Origin: Brachypodius melanocephalos
Taxonomy: Eukaryota > Chordata > Aves > Passeriformes > Pycnonotidae
NCBI GenBank assembly: GCA_013398615.1
Contig: VZSR01003803.1
Coordinates: forward strand, 65,659,521-65,723,520
DNA length: 64,000 bases
Direction of reading: 5' to 3'
Shown here in pieces: positions 24,501 to 38,200 of this stretch. The position numbers and the translations under genes are program-made. The notes below the pieces were generated by a model, which was not told the DNA's origin, did not search any database, and worked only from the letters and a program-made list of their open reading frames with translations. Position 1 is the stretch's first letter. Each line of letters starts with the position of its first letter.

Positions 24501-27427
24501 TAGGTTTTAAACACATAATGGGGAACAAGGGGGCAAGATGTTGGACCAAGTGATCTGTAAGAGTTTTACAAGGGCCATCAATGGAGATAAGCTTTCTGCC
24601 AGGGCATTTAATTATGGTGATCAGCTAGCCCATGCAGGGAGCTCAGAGTCAGGATATTAGAAGTCAGTCCCTCTCTGTCTTGAGAGGTGTTGTTAGATAT
24701 GTATCTTCTACCTTTTGAGTTGTTTCTGCAATGTAATGGAGAGATAACTGGATCATACTTCAAATTAGCTCTGAATCTGTGAGAGCACTCACTTAATATT
24801 ATCTCATTTATCCTCTTTTCTTGGCTGTTGTGGTGCTTCTTGTTCTTGAACTAATATATTGAAGGCTAATTCAGGTTTCTCCAGATTTTAATTACTAATC
24901 TGCAATAGCATTTCAGAAATGCCTGTCCACCTTTTCAAAGGCCTATAAGAGCTGAAAGCTGTATAGAGGTATTACTTGTTATTGTTAAAATCAATACCAA
25001 CTATGGACATAGTTCTCTTTTAAATCCATCATATCTCTGAAAGCATGCAGTGTCATATCCTTGCCTATTCTGAGCAGAAAGTTGACTGACATGGTTTAGA
25101 AAGGTTTGACCTTGATAATTCAGATGTTCTGAATGCTGACATCTTAATTTGTTGTGTAAACTTAATTTTCTTTTTGTGTTAACCATGGTGAATGACCCCC
25201 AGAGTTAGCAAGTGTAGGCCCTTCTTTGAAATTTCAAGGCTTGATGTATCATCTGTTTGAAATGTTGTGTCATCATCCCACTCTGTTCCCTAGAAAAAGG
25301 AGTCAGCCTTGATGAATTTCAGGTCAGCTGTTCCTTAACAAGTTCCTTTATGGAATGCAAGGGTATGAATGGAGCTGTGGAGCAGCTGTGCCCAAACACA
25401 AGTAACTGTACTGATTGGTTCTTCAGATGTGAACTAGCAAATGTTGCTCCCATTAGCTTGTTCTGACAAGCTTATTGGTTCTCATCCAACTAAACAAAAG
25501 TGTTGGCTTGTCCAAATAGAAAATTTGCTCTAAATCCATGTGAATGTTTCAGAGTAATTGTTTCCACGTAAAGTCATTCAAATGAACACCCAGCTTTTAG
25601 TTTATTATGAATTAATGCTTCCATGTGATGAATTACCTTTATATTGCATGCTCTGCAATAGATGTTTATCCTTCTTTGTGCTTTTTATGCATCAAAGGAT
25701 TACATCCAGTTAGAATATGTAGCCAGAGGTACCTAAAAATCTCATGTTCTGTGTTTGGGGTAGGGAGGGTAAAAGAGTAGATGTCAAGCTACCGAAATCT
25801 CATGGTTTCTCTTTCTCAACTGCATTATATGTCTCTCTTGAAATGATACTTCCAAATCCTCAAAAGACAATGTTGGGCAATCCAGCCCTTCACATTGTGC
25901 TGTTTGTACTTCAGGGTTCTGTGGTTGCCTTGAAGACATTACAACAGGATAGCTACACTTACACAGGTGTATTCACTATGAAATTTAATCAGCAGAAAGT
26001 AGAAGCCAGGGAGAAACACAAGCCAGAGACAGTTTCAGGAGCTGTTTGGGAAACACCAGTCTGTGCAGAGCAGTTTCTGGGACTGGGGAAGCGGTATAGG
26101 CTGACAGGAGGGGATTGTGCCATGCACCTGGGGCTGCCAGCATGAGGTGGCTGTGAAGTAGGAAGATGACAGAGATGCCTTCACCACTGCATGCACAGAA
26201 CTCACAAAGTACCTCTGTCCTTCCAGAAGTGTCTGTCTGCCCTCACTGGGAAGTTTACAACTCCCTCATCCTGCCAGTCAATTGCTGACTAAATCAGCCC
26301 ATACACCTCAGCTAATGAAGCTACTGTAAGGGCAAAACAGAGCTATTTCTCAGAAGACATGATGGTTGTGGGCCTGTGATGCTTTGGGCAGGCCTTCACA
26401 ATGTGGCTTTTCTCAGTGGTGGCATCAGCATTCCCTTTTATCCTGAGCCACTGCTGGCCATATGAATCACAAAAATTAACTGTTTTTTATCTGCTGCCTA
26501 AGTGCTTCAGGATGACAGAGAACTAGTTCTTTAAAATACTGAAGTGTAGATTGCTTTGTCAATAAAGTGGCTTGTAGCTGCTCTGAATTACACCAAAATG
26601 CTGTATTTTGATAGAAAGATGGCAAAGGTGATGTCAGGAGCTGAGAGGTGAACATGATATTTTTTGCAGTTTTGTAAGTTGACCCTTGAAGACTTCTGTC
26701 AGCTACAGGTACCTCGTATGAGGAACAAGCATTTAAATTGCCTCCTTATAAGGAATGCTGTTTTGAAGGTGGCAGTTTTACATGCATCAGTGTTCATAGG
26801 AGGTAAAAAGCAATTTAAACTGCTGAGAGAGAAGGGTGAAAGGACTGTGACCAATTTGCAATGTCTTGTATGTTTCCATTAATTTGAAGTATCTTTAGTC
26901 TTTAGTTTTCAGGTTTTTTCCTCTGTCAAGGTGGAAGCAGCACTCCCTGGGGTGGGAAGGACATAAGGAGAGTGACTAAATGAGTAAACCCTGCTCAGAG
27001 AAAAATATAATGGAGAGGTCTTGGTACTCCATGGTCCACTGCTATAACAGTGTAATTTCAATGAATTGTGTAATGGGAAGCTGACTCAGGAGTCCCTGAA
27101 GATGACAAGATCTTTCTCTAGCTCTGTGTCATGCTGATGCTGTGTCTTCCTGATTCTCGGACTTAGTTTTTACTTTCGTGATTCTATTTACTTTCCAGAT
27201 GACATTTAGTCCATAAAGTAAAATAAAATGAAGAATGGTGCTTCCTGAAGCTGTGTGTGTCCATAAGGTGGCTGCCCCTCAGAACATTAGGGTCCACTTT
27301 CAGTGGCTACCTCTACATTTCCATTTCATATTCCTGCTCTCATGGCAACGTTGCCTTTCAAACAGCCAAAAGCATGTTAGAGATGTCAGTGCTTGAAACC
27401 TGTAGCTTGTCCAAGGAGCTGGAAAAG

Positions 27428-27775
27428 CACAAAAAAATGTAGAAATGAGAAAGTACCTAAGTGAATATTTAATAGTTAAACTAGATCGGAAGGGGCAAAG
27501 AGACAGAAACAGGCTTGACATTGTGCCAGAGAGGTTGAGATTCAATATAAGAATAAAGTTCTTCACCCAAAGAGTGGCTGGGCACTGGAACAAGCTCCCC
27601 AGGGAAGTGGCCACAGCACTGACCCTGACAGAGTTCAAGAAGTGTTTGGACAACACTTTCAGGCATGTGGCATGACTCTGGAGGTAGTCCTGTGCAGGGC
27701 CAGGAGTTGGATTTCAGTGGTCCTTGTGGATTACTTCCAACTCAGGCAATTCTGTGTTTGTATAATTCTCTGAAT
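27428..27775 (+). mobile_element. CR1 LINE 3' end with ORF2 C-terminus
   Basis: On the plus strand the frame at 27445-27672 retains the end of CR1 ORF2: FNIRIKFFTQRVAGHWNKLP followed by REVATALTLTEFKKCLD. This is the typical IRRKFFTQRVV-HWNRLPREVV-FK-LD ending of CR1 proteins. The 3' UTR follows (GGTCCTTGTGGATTACTTCC) and it ends in a tail near GTTTGTATAATTCTCTGA. The fragment is 5'-truncated; the open frame is retrotransposon relic, not a host gene. Confidence 0.92.
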
Positions 27776-30700
27776 CCTGGTTTGATAAAACTCTCTGCGA
27801 CTTCTTTTTTGATTGACAGATGCTTAGATTTAATTGTTTTGTAAAATAATTGGATCTGGCTGTCAGTGAAATTGACTTGAATTGATTTTTTTTTCTGACT
27901 TCTTTTTTTGTGTTTGCCAGGCTGTGGGGTTTGCCAACTGTTTGCCAATTTTGGGGGTTTTTTGAAGCTTTTAAAAAAATCTGTTTAAAAGGCTTAAGAC
28001 TGTCACTAGCAAGTCCTTTCTCTTTCCTGTTTCCCCCCAATAAGAATGATTTTGTAATTCACAGTCTCTTTTAGCAGTCGATAGATTCATGGAGTTGGAA
28101 TAGAAATGTTGTGGGGACTTTCGTGTTGGTTGACAGACTAGAAAAGTTTGAACACAGAATTAGATAATTTAGCAGTAGTGCAGCCAGCAAGGACTCCCAA
28201 GAGACTGAGTATCTACTTCTAACTCTACCTGATTTTCCCAATGAGAAGGTTAGTTAAAAGGGGAAGAGAACAGTTTTACATGTTCTGACTCATTAGTCCC
28301 CAATGTGAGATTCTTCAGTTAAATATTATCACTGATTGGGATGACTCTGGGTCACAGTGAAACGTCAAAGGAGAAAATCAATTTCTCATTAATTTGAGAC
28401 ACAAACTTGTAGAAACTAGTAGAAAATAAAAATAGCTAAAATTAAATTCATTTTAAAAACACTGAGTGCCTTGAAAGGCAGCTTAGTGTGATAGATTTGT
28501 CTGGGATTTATTAGTCAGCTTTTTCCTTGATTTCTGATGTGGCAATTGATGATCTGTAATTTATTACAGGCAACACATAGTGTAAGAGAAGAAAGTAGTG
28601 TGAGAGAAGCATTTTAGCTACTGCTTTAGCTTTTTTAGGCTTTTTTTCCCCCTAGACATAATTTTCTGTTTGTCTTTTTGCTTGACTTTTAACAACCAAG
28701 TCTTCACCAACCTCCTGAAAGCAGCAACAGCAAGGAGGGAAAGACAAATGGTGTATTTCAAAGCAGGTGACTTCCAAATGATGTTGGTCTTAGTCTTGCT
28801 TTGTTTTAGTTTGAGAAACTGGTTCTGAGAAACCAAGGAGTTAGAATATCGAACTAGATCCTGCAAATACTGAAGGAAAGACTGCAGAGATAAAACCAGA
28901 TTGCCATCAGCCTACATTTCCCCATAGGCATATTTCTTACATATTATATGCTGAAATGTTAATTGTTCTTTTAGCTCCTATTCCTCCTCATGCTGACTAA
29001 AGCTTCATATACTCTACTTACTGCAAAAGAGAAAATCCCTGCAGTCCACTGTCTATATTGTTAAATAAAGTAATTCAATTTGATTGGAGATTTAGTTAAA
29101 ACCACATTTGTTCATCTTATGAATCAAACAAGACTCCAGGAGAGGCGCAGGTCTTGTCATCTTGTATCATGGAACTTACCCATTTTATGAGCACTTCAGC
29201 TTTTCAGCAGGTCTGTTACTCAGAGAGCACTGTGTGAAAAAGGCTGTTCTTTTGTAGAAAAAATTGGTTGCTACAGCAGTTTAAAATCCTTTAGGTCATC
29301 TGTATTTCATAAAAACCATAGGAATCATGAGGTTTAGTCATTACACTGAAATCTTCATTCCATACTTCATCTTTTCTGCTCAATACCATTTTCTATGTGT
29401 CATTACAGTTGCCAGAGACTTTAAAGGAAAATATCAGCTGCCTGAGTTTATCAAGAAGAATAGCAAAAACTCTTCATATTGGAAGACAGCAAAAAATGAA
29501 AATAATTAATTGAGTTTGCAGTCCAGTTTCTTTTTAATTGTTTTATCTTGTGTCATTCTCCTTACTGCTCAATTTTACATGGAAATTATACTTTTGTGAC
29601 CAGAAATAGCCTCTTGTTCGGCATTTCATCTGAAATTCTATTTGTGTTCAAAGTCTTTAATTAAATATTAGGATAACTGCATTAGTAAAGATACTGCTTC
29701 CTTTTCCCCTTAAAAAGTATTGAAACTATTTCTTAGTGTTCTACACCAATTACAGTCATGTTGCAGTGTCCAGAAGATGCCTTGAGTTCATTAATATTTC
29801 ATTCAAACTGCCGTGGGTTTAAGGAAGGAACTGTACCACATATTGACATATGAGAGAGGAAGAAAATTCAGCACACACTTTTGCAACCATGGTTTTTTTG
29901 GAGAAAGAGGAAATTGCATAATTTATGCTCCCAGGTACATAGACTGAGGATACAGTTTGCTAATGTAAGCCTTAGGGCTGTTTATTGGACAAATAACATG
30001 CCAGAAGCATGCATTATATGTTCTGCATTTGTATGTAGGCATTTGCACATGTTTGTATGTACGTGTGAAGAGAGAGGAATATGATTCATAAGGCTCTATT
30101 ATAATGGATTTGGGATTTGTGCGTTACTTAGAAACGAGATCCTGAGTTTCTGCAGCACGTTACCCAAAATCTTGTCTTGACATTTTACATGGTTTGTACA
30201 GCCAACCTGTTATAAAGAGAGTTGCTTAGACAGTTTAAAAATATTTCTTTGAAACATTTTCTTTATCTCTACCTAAAAGTGATAAATAAAAGGTGCAAAT
30301 TCTACCATGTCACTGTGATTCTCTCCAATTGGAAAAAAATCGTGTTTTATTTCTGTTTTACACAAAAAAGTACACATTAAAATGGGGAAATATGTGGACA
30401 GAGGGGATTTTTATAACACCTATAATTTTATGAGTATTACTAGTTTTATGGGGTTCATAGGATATACAGATTACCCATGAGGAGGGAAGATAGGGAGAGA
30501 AGGAGGTACTGCATACATTTTGCCAAAGATACACAATACAAATACAATGTTCTGTTGTCCTAATGGTACATTACATACATAAGCATTTCATAAAGGAGCC
30601 AGTGCAGGGCATATATTTATTCTCTTTAAAGTACTCCTAAAGGACTACTCCATTAATGTCCTAGTAGTGTCCTAATTTAATCCCTTTGGAGATTGTCTCA

Positions 30701-30847
30701 CCTACACAAGTGGCAGTTATCATGAGGCTTTTGTAAGTAAGGCAGCAACAGCTGGATCTCCATCTCCTGTGAGATGCTGAGGGGTTCAGGAGGGCAGAGC
30801 TGGACATCATGGCAAAGCTGATACTCAAGGATGACAAAATAAGCATG

Positions 30848-31285
30848 TCATAGAGCAGTTTGTATTGGAAGGAACCTTAATGATCATCTAGTTTCAGCCT
30901 CTCTGTGATGGCCAGGGACATCTTCCACCAGATCAGGTTGCTTAGAGCCCCTTCCAATCTAAACTTGAACACTGCCAGGGATGGGGCATCCACAGCTTCT
31001 CTGGGCAACTTGTTCTTGTGCCTCACCACCCTGACATTAAAGAATTTCTTCCTTGTATTCTAAACATATCTTCTCTTAATTTAAAAACTCCTGTTCTATT
31101 GCAGCAGGCCCAGCTAAAAAGTTGTTCTCATCTCTCTTAGAGGCCTTCTCTAATTTACTGGAAGGTGCTATAGGATCTTCCCTGTGCCTTCTCTTTTCCA
31201 GGCTGAGCAATCCCAATTCTCTCAGTCTGTCTTCATAGCAGAGGTGCTCCAGCACTCTGATCCTTTTTGAGACCCTCTCTGGACC
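30848..31285 (-). mobile_element. CR1 LINE 3' fragment
   Basis: The plus strand shows CATAGAGCAG, ATTGGAAGGAACCTTAATG, CCAGGGATGGGGCATCCAC, CTCTGGGCAAC and, further on, TTTTCCAGGCTGAGCAATCC, AATTCTCTCAGTCTG and GAGGTGCTCCAGCACTCTG. These are in the order of a minus-strand CR1 copy whose 3' end is at 30848. It is 5'-truncated and diverged. Confidence 0.9.
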
Positions 31286-34200
31286 TGTGTCTTCACACCT
31301 CTAGCTGATGGAAGCAGTCTCATGTGGCAATAGCTGGTGAAATTCCAGAAGTTCAGAAATTTAGGGAAAGGAGCTTTGGAAGTTGTGTGCTGTTTCCCAG
31401 TGTGGTGTGTTGAATATGGCCTCCAGTAGTAAAAACTTTGTTTCAGAAGAAGGCTGGCCAAGGTGAAGTGCAGGGTGACTGTGCCTGTTGCTCAGAGCAA
31501 GTGGATTAAAGCTGGTGTCGAGACCATTCCTCTCTAGATCCCCTTGGCTCACATAATGAAGCTCAGCCTAGGGGGGAGCTGCCAGAGACTGTTAAGATGC
31601 AGCAGTTCATGCCTCAGCTTGCCATGGCATTAAATAATTCATTGAATCTGACCTTTCAGAGCAGTACATTGTAGCTAATAGAATGAATATAAAATGGATA
31701 TAAAAAGGATAAGAATATCAAGTGGGAGTAGGGAGGCAATATAAATTTTATATATAACTATAGAAGGTCTGCAGTGCTGTCCATTCCTGAAAATGTGCTG
31801 GTAATTGGACATAGTTTGGGAAGAGCAGCAAAACTTAACCACAAGTTTCCCCTTTTATGAGATTCATAAGACACTCAGCTTAGTTAGGTTGCTGCAGGAC
31901 AGATCAAGACAGATTTATTCGAACAAGGACAAAGTGGGATAGCAGGTATCTTTTCAGCTTGGTAGAAAAGTCAAGTCTAGGCCCAAGAAACCACAGCTAA
32001 TAACACTATGAGAGAGAAGAGACAGAGAGAGCTGTGGTCATTCCTCATCATTTCAAGTCTTTAAATTATAAACTTGTATCTGTTTGGAAAGATGTGCTAT
32101 ATAGCTCAAGCATAACATAAAATATCTACCAACGGTGCTTAACCAGGAAGTTTGTGTTTGGATGAAATCAGATATGTTTTATGTTGGTCTTGGATCTGTG
32201 AGTGCATCAGAGTAGTAAGACTGCTCTATCTCATACCTGAATCTGGACTTTGAGGAGTTGAGTAAGCTGTACTTACTCCTTTGGGACTATCAGCTCTTTC
32301 TGGGAAGATGTGAGTTTTCCAGGAAAGAGGAAAAATGAGTAGCTCTCTCTTACAGCAATAAATTTCTGCTCCCGGGCTCTTGTTCAGTGTCACCATGTCT
32401 GTGTTCTGTCCGCTTGCACTTAGTGCAGTGCAGAGCCTTTCAAAGGCTTGCCCACAGTTCAATGTCTTCTGACTTGCAGCCTCACCAGATACTGATGCTA
32501 CGCAGGACATAACTTTTTTAATAATTATTTTTCTTTCTTTTATTTGATGTTTTGTTTGGTTTTTGGTTTTTTGAGGCGTGTGTTATTTCAGTGGGGCTCA
32601 GGACCTGGTTTTTCAGTGGAAGCCAAATACAAGATGATATGGAGTTACTTTTCTGGTACACAATGCTGAACATACACAGTTTACAGTGTATTTCAGTACT
32701 ATTTATTTTTTTCTGCACTGAAATTCTGTTTTATAGCTCTGAATGTCAACAACGGTAGGAAGAAGTAATAATTTGGTTTGATTGTACTGTGGTCAAGATT
32801 ATGGCATGACTGCCTTAATCTGATAGGATTTACTGATCTAAAACTTACTTTTTATTTAAGCAGCAGTTTATTTACAGTGGGATTTCTTACTCTTAATCCC
32901 TTGATTAGAAAGATGATGTTTTATCAAAGGGCAGTGTGCAGTAATTTCTTTGAATAGCTACTGTACTGTACATTTTAAAAATATTTTTGTATCCTATTCT
33001 TCAATACATTCCACAGAAATTATAGTCCATTGACTAAATACTACACTTTAGGAAAATATTCTAATATGTGCTTGTATAAGTATTTGATAGATGCTTTTGA
33101 ACAGTTAAATTATTTTAAAAAAAAGAATATTTGGATTTTTAATTGTCTGCTGTCTTCACAGTACTCTCCTCATGACAGATTACCAATATCTCCATGAGAG
33201 TTTTTCTTTCAGCTGCTGCTTTAGAATAATTATAGTACTTTTGTATGTATGTCATGAACAATGAGGAGAAAAAAAAATGCTCTTATCAAGGCTGTTCATT
33301 TAGATATCTAATACATGACGCAGGATACCATGAATTTCCCAGTAGATGCTCATAGTGCACCACCAATGGACTATTTTGTTATTTCAAAGAAGATAATACC
33401 ATTATAAACATGGACTTTTATGACTAGCTTAATTTATAAAGACAAACATCAGTGTCTCTTCTATTGAAAATACATTTGTTAATTGTTTAGCAATACTATT
33501 AGTATTGTAAATGGAGCAATAAAGCACAGCATAAGCATTAAGCATAATACAGATAGTGATAGTGTTGTTTCATCCTATCCTGCCAGTGCCAGATCTATTA
33601 AAACTCCTGGGTGTTAAACAGTCAAGTGTAAATAAAGCAATTCTGCAGCTTTGTAAATTAACTATTTTTTGTTTACTGAAGATACATGGTGGACTTGTTT
33701 TTGCAGGCACAGAGAATAGTGCATGGGCATTTTGTTTAGGGACAGCTCTAAACATAATTAATATTTTGTCTGTTAAACCTATAAACGATGTGTCCATAAA
33801 TATACATGCTAAAATACATACTGCTTCTAGAAATACTTATATTTTGCTTTCTGGTAAGAAGTACCTCCTTGCTTAAGGCTTTGTTAAGGGAAAATTTGAC
33901 AAAGATGTTTTAAAAGTGGCAGGAAGGGTGTTGCTGTGCTGCCTGTCATGCTTTTGTGTGTAATTTTCCTGGGAAGGAACTATGAGGCAAAGTTCATCCT
34001 CCAGCAACATGTCTCTGATCCAAAGCCTGCTGAAGATGATGGTACTCTTTTTGTGGATTTCGGTGGGGTTTGAATCAGACTATTTAATGACTACCCCATG
34101 GATTGCTTGTTCTACTTGTAGCCTCCTAATTTTAAATAGAGCTGACAAATAGTGGAATAACCTGCTTTAGTAAAATATTCCCTATTCGATCTAGGGTAGT

Positions 34201-34522
34201 TCAAGGGGTGGCTTTGAGACATGCCATTCCCAGTGATAACCCATGCCATCCTCTGCAGGTCCCTTTCCCATCACTCGTCCTAATTCTCTCCTTTCACTTT
34301 CCCATCACCCTCCCTTCTCTGAAATTCTGTGCCTTGTAAGGCATTGTTTGTCTTTTTCAGAAAACACAGAATGAAAACTAGATATTTCAGGTAGACCAGA
34401 CCCATTCTTAAGGTAATCCTATATGTTGCAAAACAAAAGCATAGAGGAGAGAGCCATTGGAAGAGTTTTTAGAGCATGATGTTTTATGACAGTAGAAATG
34501 ACAACAAATGACAGTTGTAAAT

Positions 34523-35215
34523 AAATCATACAATCATAGAATGGCCTGGGTTACAAGGGACCTCAAAGATCATCCAGTTCCAACCCCCCTGCCACAGATA
34601 GGCACATCTTTCCACTAGACAAGGTTGCTCAGAACTCCGTCCGACCTGACCTTGAACACTTCCAGGGATGGGGCACCTACAGCTTTCCTGTGCAACCTGT
34701 TCCAGTGCCTCACCACCTCCAGAGTACAGAATTTTTTCCTAATATCTAGTCTAAACCTCTCTTTCAGTTTGAAACCATTGCCCCTTGTCCTGTCACTACA
34801 TGCCTCTCTCCATCTTTTTGTAGACTCCCTTCAGGTCCTCAAAGGTCACAATCAGGTCACCCTGAAGCCTTCTCTTCTCCGGGCTGAAAAATCCCAATTC
34901 TCTCAGCCTTTCCCCATAAGATGGGCGCTTCATCCCTCTGATCATCTTGGTGGCCTCCTCTGGACTTGTTCTGACAGATTGATGTCTTTTCTGTGCTTGG
35001 TATCCCAGAGCTGGAGGCAGCTGTCCATGAGAACAGAGGGGCAGAATCCCCTCCCTCACCCTGCTGGCCATGCTGCTTTGGATGATGCACAGGATGTGTT
35101 TGGCTTTCTGGGCTGCAAGGGCACATTGCTGGGTCATGTCCAGCCTCTCATCCACAGCCCCCCAAATCCTTCTCAGCAGGGCTGCCCTTGATCTGTTCAT
35201 TCTCCAGCCTGTAAA
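34523..35215 (-). mobile_element. CR1 LINE with degraded end of ORF2 (about 690 bp)
   Basis: The plus strand begins AATCATACAATCATAGAAT and GGGACCTCAAAGATCATCC, the CR1 3' tail in reverse. On the minus strand the coding remains are clear: CALAAQKAKHILCIIQSSM, SMASRVREGILPL, RTSPEEATKMIRGMKRPSY, GERLRELGFFSPEKRRLQGD. These match the RT C-terminal part of CR1 ORF2 (for example the ATKMIRGLE-Y-ERLRELGLFSLEKRRLRGDL block). The middle is frameshifted or deleted: the region between SHGQLPPALGY and QAQKRHQS lacks the usual HLEYC segment. The long plus-strand frame at 34625-35191 is only the complement of this element. Confidence 0.94.
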
Positions 35216-38200
35216 TGAAAACATAGAGAGGTTTATAATGTTTGTGTTTGTTCTGTGCCTCAGTACAGTGGTCTGTGTACTGACTTTGCTACCGTTTTCT
35301 CACAGCTTCACTTTATGTTTGAAGTGATTTCACATCAGCATCTCTGGGGCAGACAGCTATCATAGTTTGCAGTAGCACCCTTCAACATTACTTGCTAGCT
35401 ACAACAGAAGAAAAAAAGAGTGGATTTTTTAATGTCAGATCTGAAAAAAGTAGGCATTTTGTTTCTTTCATGAGTACAAATTAAACTGTTAGGTACATTG
35501 TTATGAGTTATGGTATTTGGATGAATGGACAAAAGTCTTAGTGTTATTTCAGTGGAAGAGCACTGTTCTCTTGGCTGCAGAAAGCATAAAATCATGAGCT
35601 CAGAAAGACAGGAATGCAAGAACAGAAGATTGAAGTTTATCATAGCTGGTCTCATGGCTTTGAAGTTATGGTAGGCTTTGATGCACCATTATTTAATGCA
35701 TGAGTTTGACAGCACTGAGATAAAGTTTCTGATATAATTCAGTGTATCTTCTTTTCCCTGAAGCTGTTTTACAATGAAAAGAAGTTGGAAGGGGAGGAAA
35801 GGGTGATTGTGCCTTTGCCACATCCCTCCTACTTTTGTCTTCATCCTCTTCCTCACAAGTGTTATGTGCAGTTTGACCATTTACCTGGTCAAATAACTAC
35901 CTTTGTCTGCATTATCACTACCAATTTCTCTGTTATAATGGGAAAGTTTTTGGAATCAAATTTCATTACTTTTCATGTTTCTGCTTTTACTTTCCTTAGT
36001 TGGTTTAATTTTCCAGATGTCAGTACAGTGTTAATAATGAAAATACAAAGCAGGCTGAATCAGAAATGTTCTCCCTGTTTCAAATTCTATTAAATTAAAA
36101 CTTCAATGATTAAAAAATTAATTTATTAACCTTTAATTAATTAATTAGTTGATAACACCCTTCTTTACAGCACATATTGTAATGTGGTTTGGAGTGAACT
36201 CATTTTCTTTCCTGAACTAAGCATTTTGTGCAGAGAAAGTTCATTCTGTTCAGAACTTACAGCTACATTCCATATAACAAATACATTGGTGGTGATTGCT
36301 GAAGATCAGGAGAACTCTGATGAGTGGCCAATGTCAACAAAAAGTGTCAATACTGTCTGCACTGGGTAACCTCTGAATATGAGCATTATCACAAGCTTTT
36401 ATGAAAAAGTTAATCACTTGGAAGGGGAAAACAACCATTTAGGAACCACCAAACCAAAACAGATTCAAAGTCCTTTATTGCTACATGTTGTATTTGATAG
36501 ACCTGGCTCCAGTTGTTTCAGAGAAAGGTCAGAGAGACTACACAATGACTTGTGTAAAGAATATTCTTTCTTAGGGAAGATCTGTTTCTACAACCCTTTT
36601 GATTAGAAAAAGCATAAGCACTTTTTTCCTTCCCTTCATTTGTACTGTATTTTTTCTGTAACAGTCCTGAATTTTCCTTAAAAAAGGTTCTATAGGTTCT
36701 TCCCTTCAATAATCATTGGCTGCACACATAATCAAAGGCCTCCTTAATGAATATATAGAATATGGATTTTTCAAGTGGAAACTATAGAGTGATGTCTTTC
36801 CATTTCCCTTGGAACACCATTGACTGTTTGTGGATCTTACCTTTATTCTGCAAAGAGAAAGGACTCTTACATTTCCAGAATAGTATAATTTTCCAAATTA
36901 CTTCTTAATAATGGGTAGATGGACAGGCAGTAAACAGCATCTGAAGCAGCTGGAGTATTTTGGAGCCTAGGACACAGGAAGAAAAGATTGCAGCTTGGAG
37001 AGGAGTCATCCCTTCTGCTCGTGCTCAGGGAGGGTGACAACGCTTCCACTGCCTCCAAGAACCAGCCCTGTGGGAGTGAGATAAAAGGAGTGGCAGGTCT
37101 AAGGTCGGTGTCACACAGCTGTAGGGATCCATAAGCATCTCCAGTGGCTGGCTTTGAGTAACCAAGGACTTTGTTGTGCAAGCCATTGCAATACACAGAG
37201 CCTTTGGGACACCTGGAATTTTTTGCCTGTGGACAGAACAGAAAGAGGTCTTTAGGCCTCTGCTCATGGAAGGCACTGCTTCCATGTACAAGGTGGAAGC
37301 AGCAGCACTGTGAAGGCAATACAAAGTCATCACCACATGTTCCAGAATGCTGACATGTGTCAGGCTGACTGAATAGGTTAATGAACAGCAGCATGCAGAA
37401 CAGCAAAGCAAAAGTTAAAACTTTGGTCTCAATGCATGGATGAATCAAAAAACTAGGAGAGTGGATTGTTTATAATTGCCTTTAAAATGTAATGGTACAT
37501 CATTCAAATGGTGAATTTACAGATTTTGAAGAGCAAAGATCCCCTTCACACGTGACTCTCCTGAAACTTCCCTTTTGGAGTTCAGATCTTTGGAAGATGT
37601 ATGGGGAAGTTATGAACTTTGAGTAGTTCTTGGGAAGCTGCAGCTGGGGAGAGAATAGAGGGAGGAAAAAAAAAAAAATCCTCTCAAAACTCTCTGATCT
37701 CTCTCTTCCACTTTTTGTTTTAATTATTAGCTTTGAGAATCTGATTCTATAAGCATACTTCCCTCTCCTACCTCTTTTCTTTATATGTTTTTGTGGCTGT
37801 TGATCCTTTGTAGATTTAGAGCTTTTGCCCTGAGGTTATCTTTTTGTTAGTATAGGACAGAATTAGGGAATGAAAAGTTTATTGAAGATTAAAAAAAAAC
37901 AAAACAAAACCACCAAACAAATTAAAAAAGGATTTGCAAGATTTAAAAGATTTTTAGTAGTGGGATTATCTTCTGTATAATCACAGATTAGTAAGTTTGA
38001 ACTATTTTTTATTATTTTTATTCTTTTCTTGCCATGTGTGGCATAAGGAATTAGTAACATGCATGTGGGAAGTTTGGTGTCTAATTAGGGCTGCAGGTGA
38101 TAAAAACATATCATCAGTGTCCTGTGACCTCTCTGTTTAGATCATTCTCTTGATCTCATCCTCTTTTTGCTGACTTAAAGGCCAAAATTATGCCCAAAAT

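Noticed and set aside
25744..26145. 133-codon ATG-initiated plus-strand frame.
   Set aside because: The translation resembles nothing I know, has no flanking gene signals, and is in intron; likely chance.
28080..28110. ATTCATGGAGTTGGAA-like stretch resembling a CR1 tail.
   Set aside because: Too short and without the continuation expected of CR1 on either side.
34625..35191. 188-codon plus-strand open frame.
   Set aside because: It is the complement of a CR1 element whose own coding remains are readable on the minus strand.
36867..37448. Longest open frame in the window (193 codons, minus strand) with a hydrophobic, signal-peptide-like start and many Cys.
   Set aside because: The frame opens with TTG rather than ATG, a second frame of 128 codons overlaps it, no family is recognisable, and no splice or promoter context supports it. 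A frame of this length is not surprising in 64 kb on six frames.
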